DNA of 11,881 nucleotides from Butyricicoccus sp. (GTDB lineage: Bacteria; Bacillota; Clostridia; Oscillospirales; Butyricicoccaceae). Position numbers and translations under genes: made by a program. Positions 6,051 through 11,881 of this stretch are shown here, in pieces (position 1 is the first letter of the stretch; each line of letters begins with the position of its first letter). The notes below the pieces were generated by a model. That model was not told the origin of the DNA. It ran no database searches and saw nothing but the letters and a program-made list of their open reading frames with translations. Where the stretch lies: positions 1-11,881 of the forward strand of contig JAUMSA010000139.1 of assembly GCA_031293105.1 (NCBI GenBank). Reading direction: 5' to 3'.

Positions 6051-7352
6051 TTAACTTTGCAAATATTCATCCAGCTCGCGCTGCACCCGCAGCAGCTGTA
6101 ACGACAGGTTATGATCGTCCTGCATGGCCGTATCCACCAGGCTTTCGGCCAGCAGCAGGGCCTGGTCGTATGCCCGGAAATGCGGCGCCGCCACGGCCTG
6201 CTCCATCACGTCGGACAGCAGCTCCAGCCCGAGCTGGCTTTCCCCGGGGGTGTCCTGCCGCAAGATCTGCTGGATTTCTTCCGACTGGGTGACCCGCCGC
6301 AGCGCGGACACGCCATGCGAATCGGTATACAGCATGGATTGGGTCTGCTCGGAACAGGTCAGCTCCTTGAGGAAATCCCACGCCAGCGGGTTTTGCGATC
6401 GGCTGCTGACGGCCGCGAGCACGGTGCTCAGTTCCGTCCCGCCGGTGCCGGACGGCCCGCCCGGCATCGGGATGCAGTCCCACTCGAAATCCGAATAGCG
6501 CTTGATGCGCCAGGGATATGGCTGATAGGTGCGGTAATCGGAAAACAAAAACGGCCGGAAGGCCACATGTCCTTCGTCAAAGCTGCGCGCGGTGATGTCG
6601 CAGTCCGTATACAGTTCTTCCAGCTGCTGCGCGAAGGAAACCGCCTCAACCGAGGCCGGCTCCGCGATCAGGCAGCGGGTGCCCTTGGCATCGAACAGCG
6701 ACGCCCCGTTGGCCGCCAGCGCGTCCCGCCAGGTATAGCCGTAGCTGCCGAACTGGTCGATGACGCCATCCCCATCGGTGTCGCGGGTGATCTTCTGACA
6801 GATCGCATAAAAATCATCCCAGGTCCAGTCGTTTTCGGGCACTGGGATGCCTTCGCTCTCGAGCAGCGTCTTGTTGACAAACATCAGCGTCGGCACGCAC
6901 TCATACGGCAGCGCATACTGCACCCCATCGACCGCGCCGCCGTCCCGGGCGGCGCGGTAACAGTGCGCGCGGGAAACATCCGGGTCACCCTCAATCAGCC
7001 CATCGAGCGGCTGCAAGGCGTCCAGCTCGGCCAGCATGCCGAAATCCTCGGGCAGCACCAAAAACACGTCCGGTTCTTCGCCCAGCAGAAATTCACTGGC
7101 CAGCCATTCGGAATAGTCCCGCTTGAGAACGCCGCTGGTATACTCCACGCGCACCCCGGGGTGTTCGGCTTCAAACCGCTCGATGGCGGCGTCGATGACC
7201 GCATAGCAATTGCCCAGCGGGGCATCCCAATAGCTGCCCGCCAAAAAGCCGACCGTCAGCACGGTTTCCTGTGCAGCGGCATAGGCGGAAAGCCCGACGC
7301 AGCCGGCCGCGACCAGCGCCATGGCGGCGATGCGCTTCAGCCACCGCCTCAT
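6051..7352 (-). CDS. Family-1 extracellular solute-binding protein without a cognate ABC transporter
   Basis: The 433-residue protein has a Sec signal (MRRWLKRIAAMALVAAGCVGLSAYAAA; cleavage plausible after AYAAA) and the SBP family-1 fold landmarks: PGVRVEY, PDVFLV, YALPYECVPTLMFVNKTLLE, and DTDGDGVID at 191-199, a Ca-loop-like element common in oligosaccharide-binding proteins, then WDFLKEL. A Cys18 in VAAGC could be a poor lipobox, so lipid anchoring is possible. Such proteins usually feed sugars to ABC permeases; here no permease or ATPase gene is present. Instead the ATG overlaps the response regulator stop (ATGA), tying its synthesis to the two-component system, so a ligand-receptor role is likely. 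It is the last gene of the operon, just ahead of the 5987-6035 terminator. Confidence 0.88.
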   Translation of the reverse strand: MRRWLKRIAAMALVAAGCVGLSAYAAAQETVLTVGFLAGSYWDAPLGNCYAVIDAAIERFEAEHPGVRVEYTSGVLKRDYSEWLASEFLLGEEPDVFLVLPEDFGMLAELDALQPLDGLIEGDPDVSRAHCYRAARDGGAVDGVQYALPYECVPTLMFVNKTLLESEGIPVPENDWTWDDFYAICQKITRDTDGDGVIDQFGSYGYTWRDALAANGASLFDAKGTRCLIAEPASVEAVSFAQQLEELYTDCDITARSFDEGHVAFRPFLFSDYRTYQPYPWRIKRYSDFEWDCIPMPGGPSGTGGTELSTVLAAVSSRSQNPLAWDFLKELTCSEQTQSMLYTDSHGVSALRRVTQSEEIQQILRQDTPGESQLGLELLSDVMEQAVAAPHFRAYDQALLLAESLVDTAMQDDHNLSLQLLRVQRELDEYLQS

Positions 7353-8026
7353 GGCCGGCCCCCAAACGGCTGGGTCGCCGTGCCGGTCTGCACCGACCAG
7401 ATGGCCAGCTGGGTGCGGTCACGCAGCTCCAGCTTGCTTAAAATCGAACTGATGTAATTGCGCACCGTGCCTTCGGACAGGCACAGGGCGGCGGCGATCT
7501 CCTTATTGGACAGGCCGCACCCGACCTCACGGATGATCTTCCATTCATTTTCCTGCAAATCGGCGGTCTGTTTTTCGTCCACACTGACCTGCATGTTGCC
7601 GCGCGCCATGCGGCCGAACATCTCAATGGCCTTGGACGCCACGCCGGGCGTGATGATCGAGCCGCCGCGCATGACTTCGCGCACCGCATTGGCCAGATCG
7701 GCCACCGATACGCCTTTGAGCAGGTACCCGGACGCGCCGTAGCGCAGCGCGCCGAACACATAATCGTCGTCGTCAAAGGTGGTCAGGATGATGACTTTGA
7801 TCTGCGGATAGGCGGCTTTGATCAGCCGGGTGCACTCCACCCCGTCCACCTCGGGCATCCGCACGTCCATCAGCACCACATCGGGCTTTTGACTGCGCAC
7901 CATTTCGATGGCTTCCCGACCATTGGCCGCCGCGCCCACCATTTGGATATCCGGCTGCGCGTCCAGCACAAAACTCAAGCTCTGCCGGATGAGCTCCTGG
8001 TCATCTGCGATCAACACACGAATCAT
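7349..8026 (-). CDS. NarL/LuxR-family response regulator
   Basis: The 225-residue protein has a receiver domain at about 1-120 with acidic pocket Asp8/Asp9, phosphoacceptor Asp54 (LMDVRMP), Thr82 and Lys104, and a C-terminal LuxR-type helix-turn-helix at about 155-210 (GLSNKEIAAALCLSEGTVRN, then SSILSKLELRDRTQ). It is a cytoplasmic DNA-binding regulator activated by the kinase encoded immediately upstream; both genes overlap by ATGA, as do this gene and the following solute-binding protein gene. The SD GGGGGG lies inside the end of the kinase gene. All canonical residues are present, so a functional phosphorelay is expected. The dyads upstream of the PTS operon (5919-5967) are the closest candidate targets. 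Confidence 0.95.
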   Translation of the reverse strand: MIRVLIADDQELIRQSLSFVLDAQPDIQMVGAAANGREAIEMVRSQKPDVVLMDVRMPEVDGVECTRLIKAAYPQIKVIILTTFDDDDYVFGALRYGASGYLLKGVSVADLANAVREVMRGGSIITPGVASKAIEMFGRMARGNMQVSVDEKQTADLQENEWKIIREVGCGLSNKEIAAALCLSEGTVRNYISSILSKLELRDRTQLAIWSVQTGTATQPFGGRP

Positions 8027-9330
8027 ATTTCATCCCCCCATCGAAGCGGTATGGTTGCCTGAATGCGGAAGCCATTTCCTCCGCTGAATTGTAAATGGCC
8101 GCCGAGCAGCCGCAGCCTTTCGCGCATGTGGCGCAGGCCAAAGCCCGGCTCGATCTGGGCACACCCGACGCCGTTGTCCTGCACAACGATGGACAGCTGC
8201 CGGTCCTCAATGGACAGCGCGGCCTCAATCCGGGTGGCATGGCCGTGCCGGATGGCATTGGTCACGCTCTCCTGCACAATGCGGTACACCGCATCCTCCT
8301 CATCCGAGGACAGCCGCATGTCGGTCGGCTCTATGGAAAGCTCGATCTCGGCGTGGGAGGTCTGCTGCATCTCCCGGCACATCTTGACCAGCGCTTCGGA
8401 CAGCTGGAACCGTTCGAGCGCATCCGGCCGCAGGGCGCTGACCGACCGGCGCACCTCGTTGATGCCGGCCCGCGCGGTCTCGGCGATGAGTTCCATCTGT
8501 TTGCGCGCCATTTCGGGCGAAACATCCATCATCTGGATGCAGGCATCGGCTCCGGCCGTGATGCCGGTCAGGGCATGGCCCAGGGTATCGTGGATTTCGC
8601 GCGCCAACCGGTTGCGCTCCCGGGTCTCCGCCATGCGCTCGCTCTGCGCCGCATAGGCTTTGAGCTGCGCGTTGAGCACCGAAAGCTGGTCGTTCGCGTG
8701 CGCCAGTTCACCGTTCAGGCGGCGAATGGCGGCATTTTCCTCGGTGCGCTGCCCGACCAGCACCACCATATACCCGACAAATAACAGCAAATTGAGCGTG
8801 CTGAGCAGCCCGATCGCGGTCTGCATCAGCTGCTGTGCCTGCCCTTCATAATAGGCCAAATATTCGGACAAGGGCACCATGCTCAGCACCGCCTGCAAAA
8901 CATTCAGGCTGGTCAGCAGATACAGCCCGGTCATGGCCGTTAAAAACAGCACGCGATTGCGGCCATGCAGCCCATCGACCAAGTTGACCACGCACAGCAG
9001 CAGCAGGCCGGTATCCTCCAGATGCAGCGTGAGGATAATCACCAGAGCAAAGAGCGGTTCGAGCAGGAAGGCGACCCGGCCATTGCCCAGCCGGCCATAC
9101 CGGTACAGCAAATCCACGGCCAAAAAGGCCGCAAACCCGACCACCGCCAGCGAAAAGCTCCAGGGCGGGACGGGCAGGTCGCTCAGTCCCTGCAAAAAAT
9201 CGATGCTTTCGGCTTGGCGGGCAGCCCGCCAGGGCGTCAGCACGAACACCGCACACAGAAAAAGGGTAAGTGCGAGATTGATCAGCACCATTGTCTGCCG
9301 CAAAAGCGTCAGACCGTCGCCTTTTTGCAT
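8023..9330 (-). CDS. NarL-type sensor histidine kinase (HisKA_3) with six predicted membrane helices
   Basis: The 435-residue protein has an N-terminal membrane region with hydrophobic stretches at about 15-33, 58-75, 86-103, 106-119, 127-150 and 172-193; the only sizeable outer loop is about 34-57. A coiled-coil-like linker (196-235) leads to the HisKA_3 dimerisation domain with ERNRLAREIHDTLGH (His247). The HATPase domain shows QESVTNAIRHG (Asn358), DNGVGC and GFGLRHMRERLRLLGG. It autophosphorylates His247 and passes phosphate to the adjacent regulator. With so small an outer loop, direct ligand binding seems unlikely and sensing through the flanking binding proteins or the membrane is favoured (inference). 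ATG at 9330-9328; the SD is a G-rich run with an 8-G homopolymer. Confidence 0.93.
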   Translation of the reverse strand: MQKGDGLTLLRQTMVLINLALTLFLCAVFVLTPWRAARQAESIDFLQGLSDLPVPPWSFSLAVVGFAAFLAVDLLYRYGRLGNGRVAFLLEPLFALVIILTLHLEDTGLLLLCVVNLVDGLHGRNRVLFLTAMTGLYLLTSLNVLQAVLSMVPLSEYLAYYEGQAQQLMQTAIGLLSTLNLLLFVGYMVVLVGQRTEENAAIRRLNGELAHANDQLSVLNAQLKAYAAQSERMAETRERNRLAREIHDTLGHALTGITAGADACIQMMDVSPEMARKQMELIAETARAGINEVRRSVSALRPDALERFQLSEALVKMCREMQQTSHAEIELSIEPTDMRLSSDEEDAVYRIVQESVTNAIRHGHATRIEAALSIEDRQLSIVVQDNGVGCAQIEPGFGLRHMRERLRLLGGHLQFSGGNGFRIQATIPLRWGDEI

Positions 9331-9345
9331 CCCTCTCCCCCCCCT
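9331..9345 (-). promoter_or_regulatory. Histidine-kinase ribosome binding site with 8-G homopolymer
   Basis: The whole 15-nt gap between the binding-protein stop and the kinase ATG is purine: A, eight consecutive G (9344-9337), then AGAGGG directly before ATG. Either GGGGAG or the G-run itself can serve as the SD. Length changes in this tract would shift SD spacing of the kinase gene. Confidence 0.6.
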
Positions 9346-10290
9346 TTATTGCCAGCCGTCGGAGCCGAACTGATCGACATTCTCTTTGGTAATCAGTTCC
9401 ACCGGGACGGTAATCACCGCGTCATAGGGTTTGCCTTCCAGAATCTGATAGGCCACGTGGGCGGTGGTCTGCCCGATCTGGATGGGCGACTGCGCCACGG
9501 TCGCCGTCATAACCCCTTCGTAAATCATGTTTTTGGCCTCCGGCGCGCCATCCACCCCATAGACCAGGGTGTTTTGCAGCGTGCCGTATTCTTGCAGCGC
9601 CGCCATGGCCCCCAGCGCGGACGGGTCGTTGAGCGCCATGACCACGTCGATGTTCGGCTGCTCCTCGAGCAGCTTGCGCAGCGCCGGCATGGCCAGTTCC
9701 AACTGGCCTTCGCAGTCGGCTTCGCCGACGATCTGGTACTGCGGTTTGTCCGCCAAGGTATCGCAGAAACCCTGAATGCGGTCGACCGCCGACTGGGCCG
9801 TACTGTGCTCAAGCAGGGCGATCTGGGCCGAATCCCGGGTGCGCATGAGATGTTCAGCGCACAGCACCCCAGCCCCATAATTGTCCGAAGCAATCGTACA
9901 GGTCACCAAAGAGGGGTCGCTCACCTGGGAATCGACGATCACGACCGGCACCCCAGCGTCACGGGCTTCCTCCAGAGCCGGACGGATTTGCTGAAAATCC
10001 ACCGGATTGATGACCAGCAAATCGATATCGCTGGCCAACAGCTCATGAATCTGTTCGTTTTGTTTATCCTGGTCGAGCGCCGGGTCCCGCGTCAGCAGGA
10101 TATCCCCCTGGCTTTCGATCATGAGCCGCAATTCCTCATCAATGACGCTGTAAAATGGATTGTTCATCGTCATATATGTCGCGCCAATGCGGATGCTGTC
10201 CTGTTCGCCATCCGGCTGCTGCATGGTCAGGTATAGCCAGATCGACAGCACGACCGCACACAGGGCCAGGAATCCCCTTCTCCATCCCAT
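9346..10290 (-). CDS. RbsB-type periplasmic sugar-binding protein with N-terminal membrane anchor
   Basis: The 314-residue protein is a Peripla_BP_4 (ribose/galactose-binding) family member: IRIGATYMTMNNPFYSVIDEEL, then DIDLLVINPVDFQ, ASDNYGAGVL, ALNDPSALGAMAAL and YGVDGAPEAKNMI, ending with VAYQILEGKPYDA. A hydrophobic helix at about 6-23 is not followed by an obvious A-X-A cleavage site or lipobox Cys, so the protein may stay anchored. ATG at 10290-10288 has an AGGGGA SD about 7 nt upstream; longer in-frame starts to 10362 lack an SD and would cross the promoter. It is the first gene of the operon, 15 nt before the histidine kinase, with no transporter genes. A receptor function for the kinase, like XylFII with LytS or ChvE with VirA, is the favoured inference. 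Confidence 0.9.
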   Translation of the reverse strand: MGWRRGFLALCAVVLSIWLYLTMQQPDGEQDSIRIGATYMTMNNPFYSVIDEELRLMIESQGDILLTRDPALDQDKQNEQIHELLASDIDLLVINPVDFQQIRPALEEARDAGVPVVIVDSQVSDPSLVTCTIASDNYGAGVLCAEHLMRTRDSAQIALLEHSTAQSAVDRIQGFCDTLADKPQYQIVGEADCEGQLELAMPALRKLLEEQPNIDVVMALNDPSALGAMAALQEYGTLQNTLVYGVDGAPEAKNMIYEGVMTATVAQSPIQIGQTTAHVAYQILEGKPYDAVITVPVELITKENVDQFGSDGWQ

Positions 10291-10314
10291 CCTGATTTCC
10301 CCTTTTTTCCTTTT

Positions 10315-10323
10315 ATTATAGCA
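10315..10323 (-). promoter_or_regulatory. Extended -10 promoter of the sensory operon
   Basis: On the minus strand TGCTATAAT is a perfect -10 hexamer (10320-10315) with the TG extension. The -35 region at 17 nt (TTTTCT) is weak, as often for extended -10 promoters. Transcription would start near 10308, giving a leader of about 18 nt before the binding-protein ATG. No TGTCA/TGACA dyad like that of the PTS operon is seen here, nor a clear terminator between the MgtC gene and this promoter. Confidence 0.75.
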
Positions 10324-10369
10324 TGCTGGTTGGAACAAGAAAAGCCCTGCCATCGAACGCAAATTTGGC

Positions 10370-11056
10370 CTATAACACCGTGATTTGCAGTTTCACCGTA
10401 TGATCCACCTGCTGCAACTGCCGCATCCAATGCGATAGACTTTGTTCCTCGGCCTTGCCGGTTTCAAAATGCACCGAAGCATGAATCAAAAACCGGTTTT
10501 CCGCTTTGGTTTCCACTTCCAAATGCCGGATTTCCCCCTGTTCGGTCAGCTCTTGCAAGCGCTGCATCACTTCATCGACTAAGATGCAGTCAATGGACAA
10601 AACCAGCTTGGTGCTGCCTGATTGAAAGAAATGCTTTTCTTGCCAGGGCCGGATCAGCGATAAGGTGATGGTGATGGCCAAGGTGCCGCCCAGGGTCAAC
10701 AGGTAAAAGCCTGCACCTGCCGCCAGACCCAAACAGGCCACCGACCACAAGCTAGCTGCGGTCGTCAGCCCTTTGATGGTCAAGCCCTCCCGGATGATGG
10801 TGCCAGCCCCCAAAAAGCCGATGCCGGAAATCACCTGGGCGGCCATCCGGTCGGGGGTGCTCCAGGCGCCATAGGCGCCCGATTGCAAAAAGAGCAGCTG
10901 CCCGGTAATCATAACCACGCAAGCGCCGACCGCTACGACCATGTGGGTTCGCATCCCGGCCGGCCGATGAATGCGTTCCCGTCCGGCGCCGATGATAAAA
11001 CCGACCGCCATGGCGCACAGCAACCGGAAAAAGATGTCCCAGCTATCCATTTGCAT
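10370..11056 (-). CDS. MgtC/SapB family membrane protein
   Basis: The 228-residue protein has the MgtC signature throughout its N-terminal membrane domain: IIGAGRERIHRPAGMRTHM (22-39), a VAVGACVVMITG helix, DRMAAQVISGIGFLGAGTII (69-88) and a GLTTAASLWSVACLGLAAGAG stretch, then another helix to about 135. Residues 150-228 form a soluble ACT-like C-terminal domain. MgtC proteins are linked to survival in low magnesium or acid and to control of F-type ATPase in pathogens; in commensal Firmicutes the role is unclear. The first of two close ATG codons (11056) fits the AGGGGAG SD best (10 nt). The gene has its own promoter and is 79 nt from the next gene downstream, with no clear terminator between them. 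Confidence 0.92.
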   Translation of the reverse strand: MQMDSWDIFFRLLCAMAVGFIIGAGRERIHRPAGMRTHMVVAVGACVVMITGQLLFLQSGAYGAWSTPDRMAAQVISGIGFLGAGTIIREGLTIKGLTTAASLWSVACLGLAAGAGFYLLTLGGTLAITITLSLIRPWQEKHFFQSGSTKLVLSIDCILVDEVMQRLQELTEQGEIRHLEVETKAENRFLIHASVHFETGKAEEQSLSHWMRQLQQVDHTVKLQITVL

Positions 11057-11104
11057 CCGCCATCCGCTCCCCTCTGCCCGGCAAAAGCCGCTGGTATTTG
11101 TTTC

Positions 11105-11133
11105 AGCGTATCACAGGACGGGCATGGGGTCAA
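11105..11133 (-). promoter_or_regulatory. Candidate promoter of the MgtC-family gene
   Basis: On the minus strand TTGACC (11133-11128) and TACGCT (11110-11105) are 17 nt apart, with a TGA extension ahead of the -10. Transcription would start near 11098, about 42 nt before the ATG. It lies back to back with the tRNA promoter; the two -35 boxes are 27 bp apart. Confidence 0.55.
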
Positions 11134-11160
11134 GCGCCGAGATAATATCCAAAAAATGCC

Positions 11161-11189
11161 TTGACAAACTTCCCAAAACCGGCTATACT
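11161..11189 (+). promoter_or_regulatory. Strong sigma-A promoter of tRNA-Gly
   Basis: TTGACA (11161-11166) and TATACT (11184-11189) are separated by 17 nt, matching consensus at eleven of twelve positions. The transcript would start near 11196, only a few bases ahead of the mature tRNA. Confidence 0.92.
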
Positions 11190-11201
11190 TAAAAAAGTTC
11201 T

Positions 11202-11275
11202 GCGGGTGTAGTTTAGTGGCAAAACTCCAGCTTCCCAAGCTGGCTATGTGGGTTCGATTCCCATCATCCGCTCCA
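11202..11275 (+). tRNA. tRNA-Gly (anticodon CCC)
   Basis: The 74-nt cloverleaf is complete: acceptor GCGGGTG pairs with CATCCGC (one G-U), the D stem is GTTT/AAAC, the anticodon stem is CCAGC/GCTGG with loop TTCCCAA (anticodon CCC at 11234-11236), and the T arm is GTGGG-TTCGATT-CCCAT. The discriminator is T and the 3' CCA is encoded in the gene. It reads GGG glycine codons, useful in a GC-rich genome. The gene is monocistronic with its own promoter and terminator. Confidence 0.96.
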
Positions 11276-11282
11276 AAATCAA

Positions 11283-11321
11283 AACCGGGATATCCGTACT
11301 TTTGCGGTATCCCGGTTTTTT
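11283..11321 (+). terminator. Rho-independent terminator of tRNA-Gly
   Basis: Arms AACCGGGATA..CCG (11283-11296) and CGGTATCCCGGTT (11305-11317) pair with one bulged T around a loop of about 8 nt, followed by TTTTTT (11316-11321) on the plus strand. The poly-A on the left side could support weak termination of minus-strand transcripts. The remaining 88 bases up to the next gene (11322-11409) show no clear promoter or structure. Confidence 0.92.
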
Positions 11322-11409
11322 CGTTGTGAATTTTGAAACGCCTGCCGTCTTATCCATATGCCCTGTCTATTTTCTCGTTTTGTGCATATAGGTTGTTGAG
11401 GTGATATTT

Positions 11410-11580
11410 ATGGATGCAAACCAACTCGCGGCCACTGTAACCGCCCTGGCCATCGCGATTTCTGACACCCACACTCCAGAGGAAACCACCTTGCTGGCAT
11501 CCATCTTTGTCCAGTTGGGCGATACCCTTACCACCTTGGCCACCAAGCGGGCCGCCCCTGCCGGCCGGCAGGGCGTTTAA
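11410..11580 (+). CDS. 56-residue small protein, DUF6774-like
   Basis: ATG at 11410 is preceded by TTGAGGTGAT with about 6 nt spacing, a convincing SD, and the frame ends with TAA at 11578-11580. The product begins MDANQLAATVTALAIAISD, has a TPEETTLLASIF segment, then QLGDTLTTLATKR and a short basic Gly-rich tail. The pattern (two short amphipathic helices with a QLGDTL motif) resembles small Clostridial proteins placed, from memory, in DUF6774; this family assignment is tentative and its function unknown. No signal peptide or clear membrane span is seen. The stop codon overlaps that of the convergent LysO gene, so the two genes have no intergenic space. A CATATA element upstream (about 11384) could be a sporulation-type -10 but is not convincing. 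Confidence 0.7.
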   Translation: MDANQLAATVTALAIAISDTHTPEETTLLASIFVQLGDTLTTLATKRAAPAGRQGV

Positions 11581-11881
11581 AAAATATGATAACAAATGGA
11601 CAGCAGCACCGGCACGCAGGCCGAACAGATAACCCCGTTGAGCACCGAGAGCACCACGGTTTCCCCGTCGGTGTATCGAATCATCATCGGCAGGGTGGTA
11701 TCCTCGCTGGTCGCGCCCGCGGCGCCGATGCAGCTATACACATTCAGGTGCCGGGCCAGAAACGGAATGCTGAAAAAGGAAAAAATTTCGCGCATGAGGT
11801 TGCTTAAAAAGGCGATGCTGCCATACTGGGCGCCCGACAGGTTGCCGATGGCGACGCCGGTTAAGCTGTACCACCCAAGGC
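11577..11881 (-). CDS. lysO: LysO-family lysine exporter, C-terminal part (partial at right edge)
   Basis: The frame is open from the right edge to a TAA at 11579-11577 and encodes at least 101 residues; the internal Met at 11795 is not the start. Reading in from the edge: LGWYSLTGVAIGNLSGAQYG, then SIAFLSNLMREIFSFFSIPFLA, and later GAAGATSEDTTLPMM followed by a hydrophobic C-terminal helix. The GWYS, NxxRE and GGATSxDTTLP motifs are those of LysO (formerly YbjE/DUF340), an inner-membrane exporter of L-lysine and its toxic analogues. The N-terminal half and any regulatory leader lie outside the window. Its 3' end meets the small plus-strand gene, with stop codons overlapping by two bases. Confidence 0.88.
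   Translation of the reverse strand, partial: LGWYSLTGVAIGNLSGAQYGSIAFLSNLMREIFSFFSIPFLARHLNVYSCIGAAGATSEDTTLPMMIRYTDGETVVLSVLNGVICSACVPVLLSICYHIF

Noticed and set aside
7290..7352. Lipoprotein signal in the family-1 solute-binding protein (Cys18 in VAAGC)
   Set aside because: The -3 position is Ala rather than Leu/Val/Ile and a better signal-peptidase I site follows at AYAAA; kept only as a possibility.
6111..7457. Plus-strand open frame of 448 codons opposite the solute-binding protein
   Set aside because: Pure antisense shadow of a canonical gene, with no recognisable fold or start signal. The 423-codon plus frame at 8965-10236 is rejected for the same reason.
10291..10369. Terminator between the MgtC gene and the sensory operon
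   Set aside because: Only a 4-bp GCCA/TGGC pairing is found, too weak to call; read-through from the MgtC gene cannot be excluded.
1..11881. CRISPR array, insertion sequence, prophage, toxin-antitoxin or defence island
   Set aside because: No repeat-spacer pattern, transposase, integrase, nuclease cluster or compositional break was seen in the window.

Overview
The window comes from a GC-rich, spore-forming Firmicute, most likely a gut-type member of the Clostridia (Oscillospirales-like). This rests on the C-terminal end of a dipicolinate synthase B subunit at the left edge, Gram-positive-style Shine-Dalgarno sequences, a DUF6774-like mini-protein, a LysO-type exporter and a mannose-family PTS. 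The genus cannot be fixed from sequence alone. No insertion sequence, integrase, CRISPR array, rRNA or phage gene is visible, so this looks like ordinary chromosomal sequence with an interesting regulatory and transport block.

Layout from left to right: (i) 1-250, end of dpaB/spoVFB on the plus strand, converging on a terminator at 249-287. (ii) 308-5847, an eight-gene minus-strand operon read right to left: mannose-family PTS IIA, IIB, IIC and IID, a 94-residue membrane protein, two adjacent Cof-type HAD phosphatases and a PHP-domain phosphoesterase. Its upstream region (5848-5986) holds a weak sigma-A-like promoter and two inverted repeats sharing TGTCA/TGACA half-sites. (iii) 5987-6035, a strong terminator separating that operon from the next one. 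(iv) 6051-10290, a four-gene minus-strand operon: a membrane-anchored RbsB-type sugar-binding protein, a NarL-type histidine kinase, its response regulator and a family-1 solute-binding protein, with no permease or ATPase. (v) 10370-11056, an MgtC/SapB family membrane protein. (vi) 11161-11321, a tRNA-Gly(CCC) gene with its own promoter and terminator. (vii) 11410-11580, a 56-residue small protein. (viii) 11577-11881, the C-terminal end of a LysO-type lysine exporter running in from the right edge.

Working model (inference): the two binding proteins are extracytoplasmic sugar receptors for the histidine kinase rather than parts of an ABC importer. The phosphorylated response regulator then activates the neighbouring PTS operon through the paired dyads upstream of its weak promoter. 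The PTS imports and phosphorylates a hexose-type sugar, and three phosphatase-type enzymes are co-expressed with it. No isomerase, aldolase or glycosidase is present, so the substrate is not identifiable from this window.
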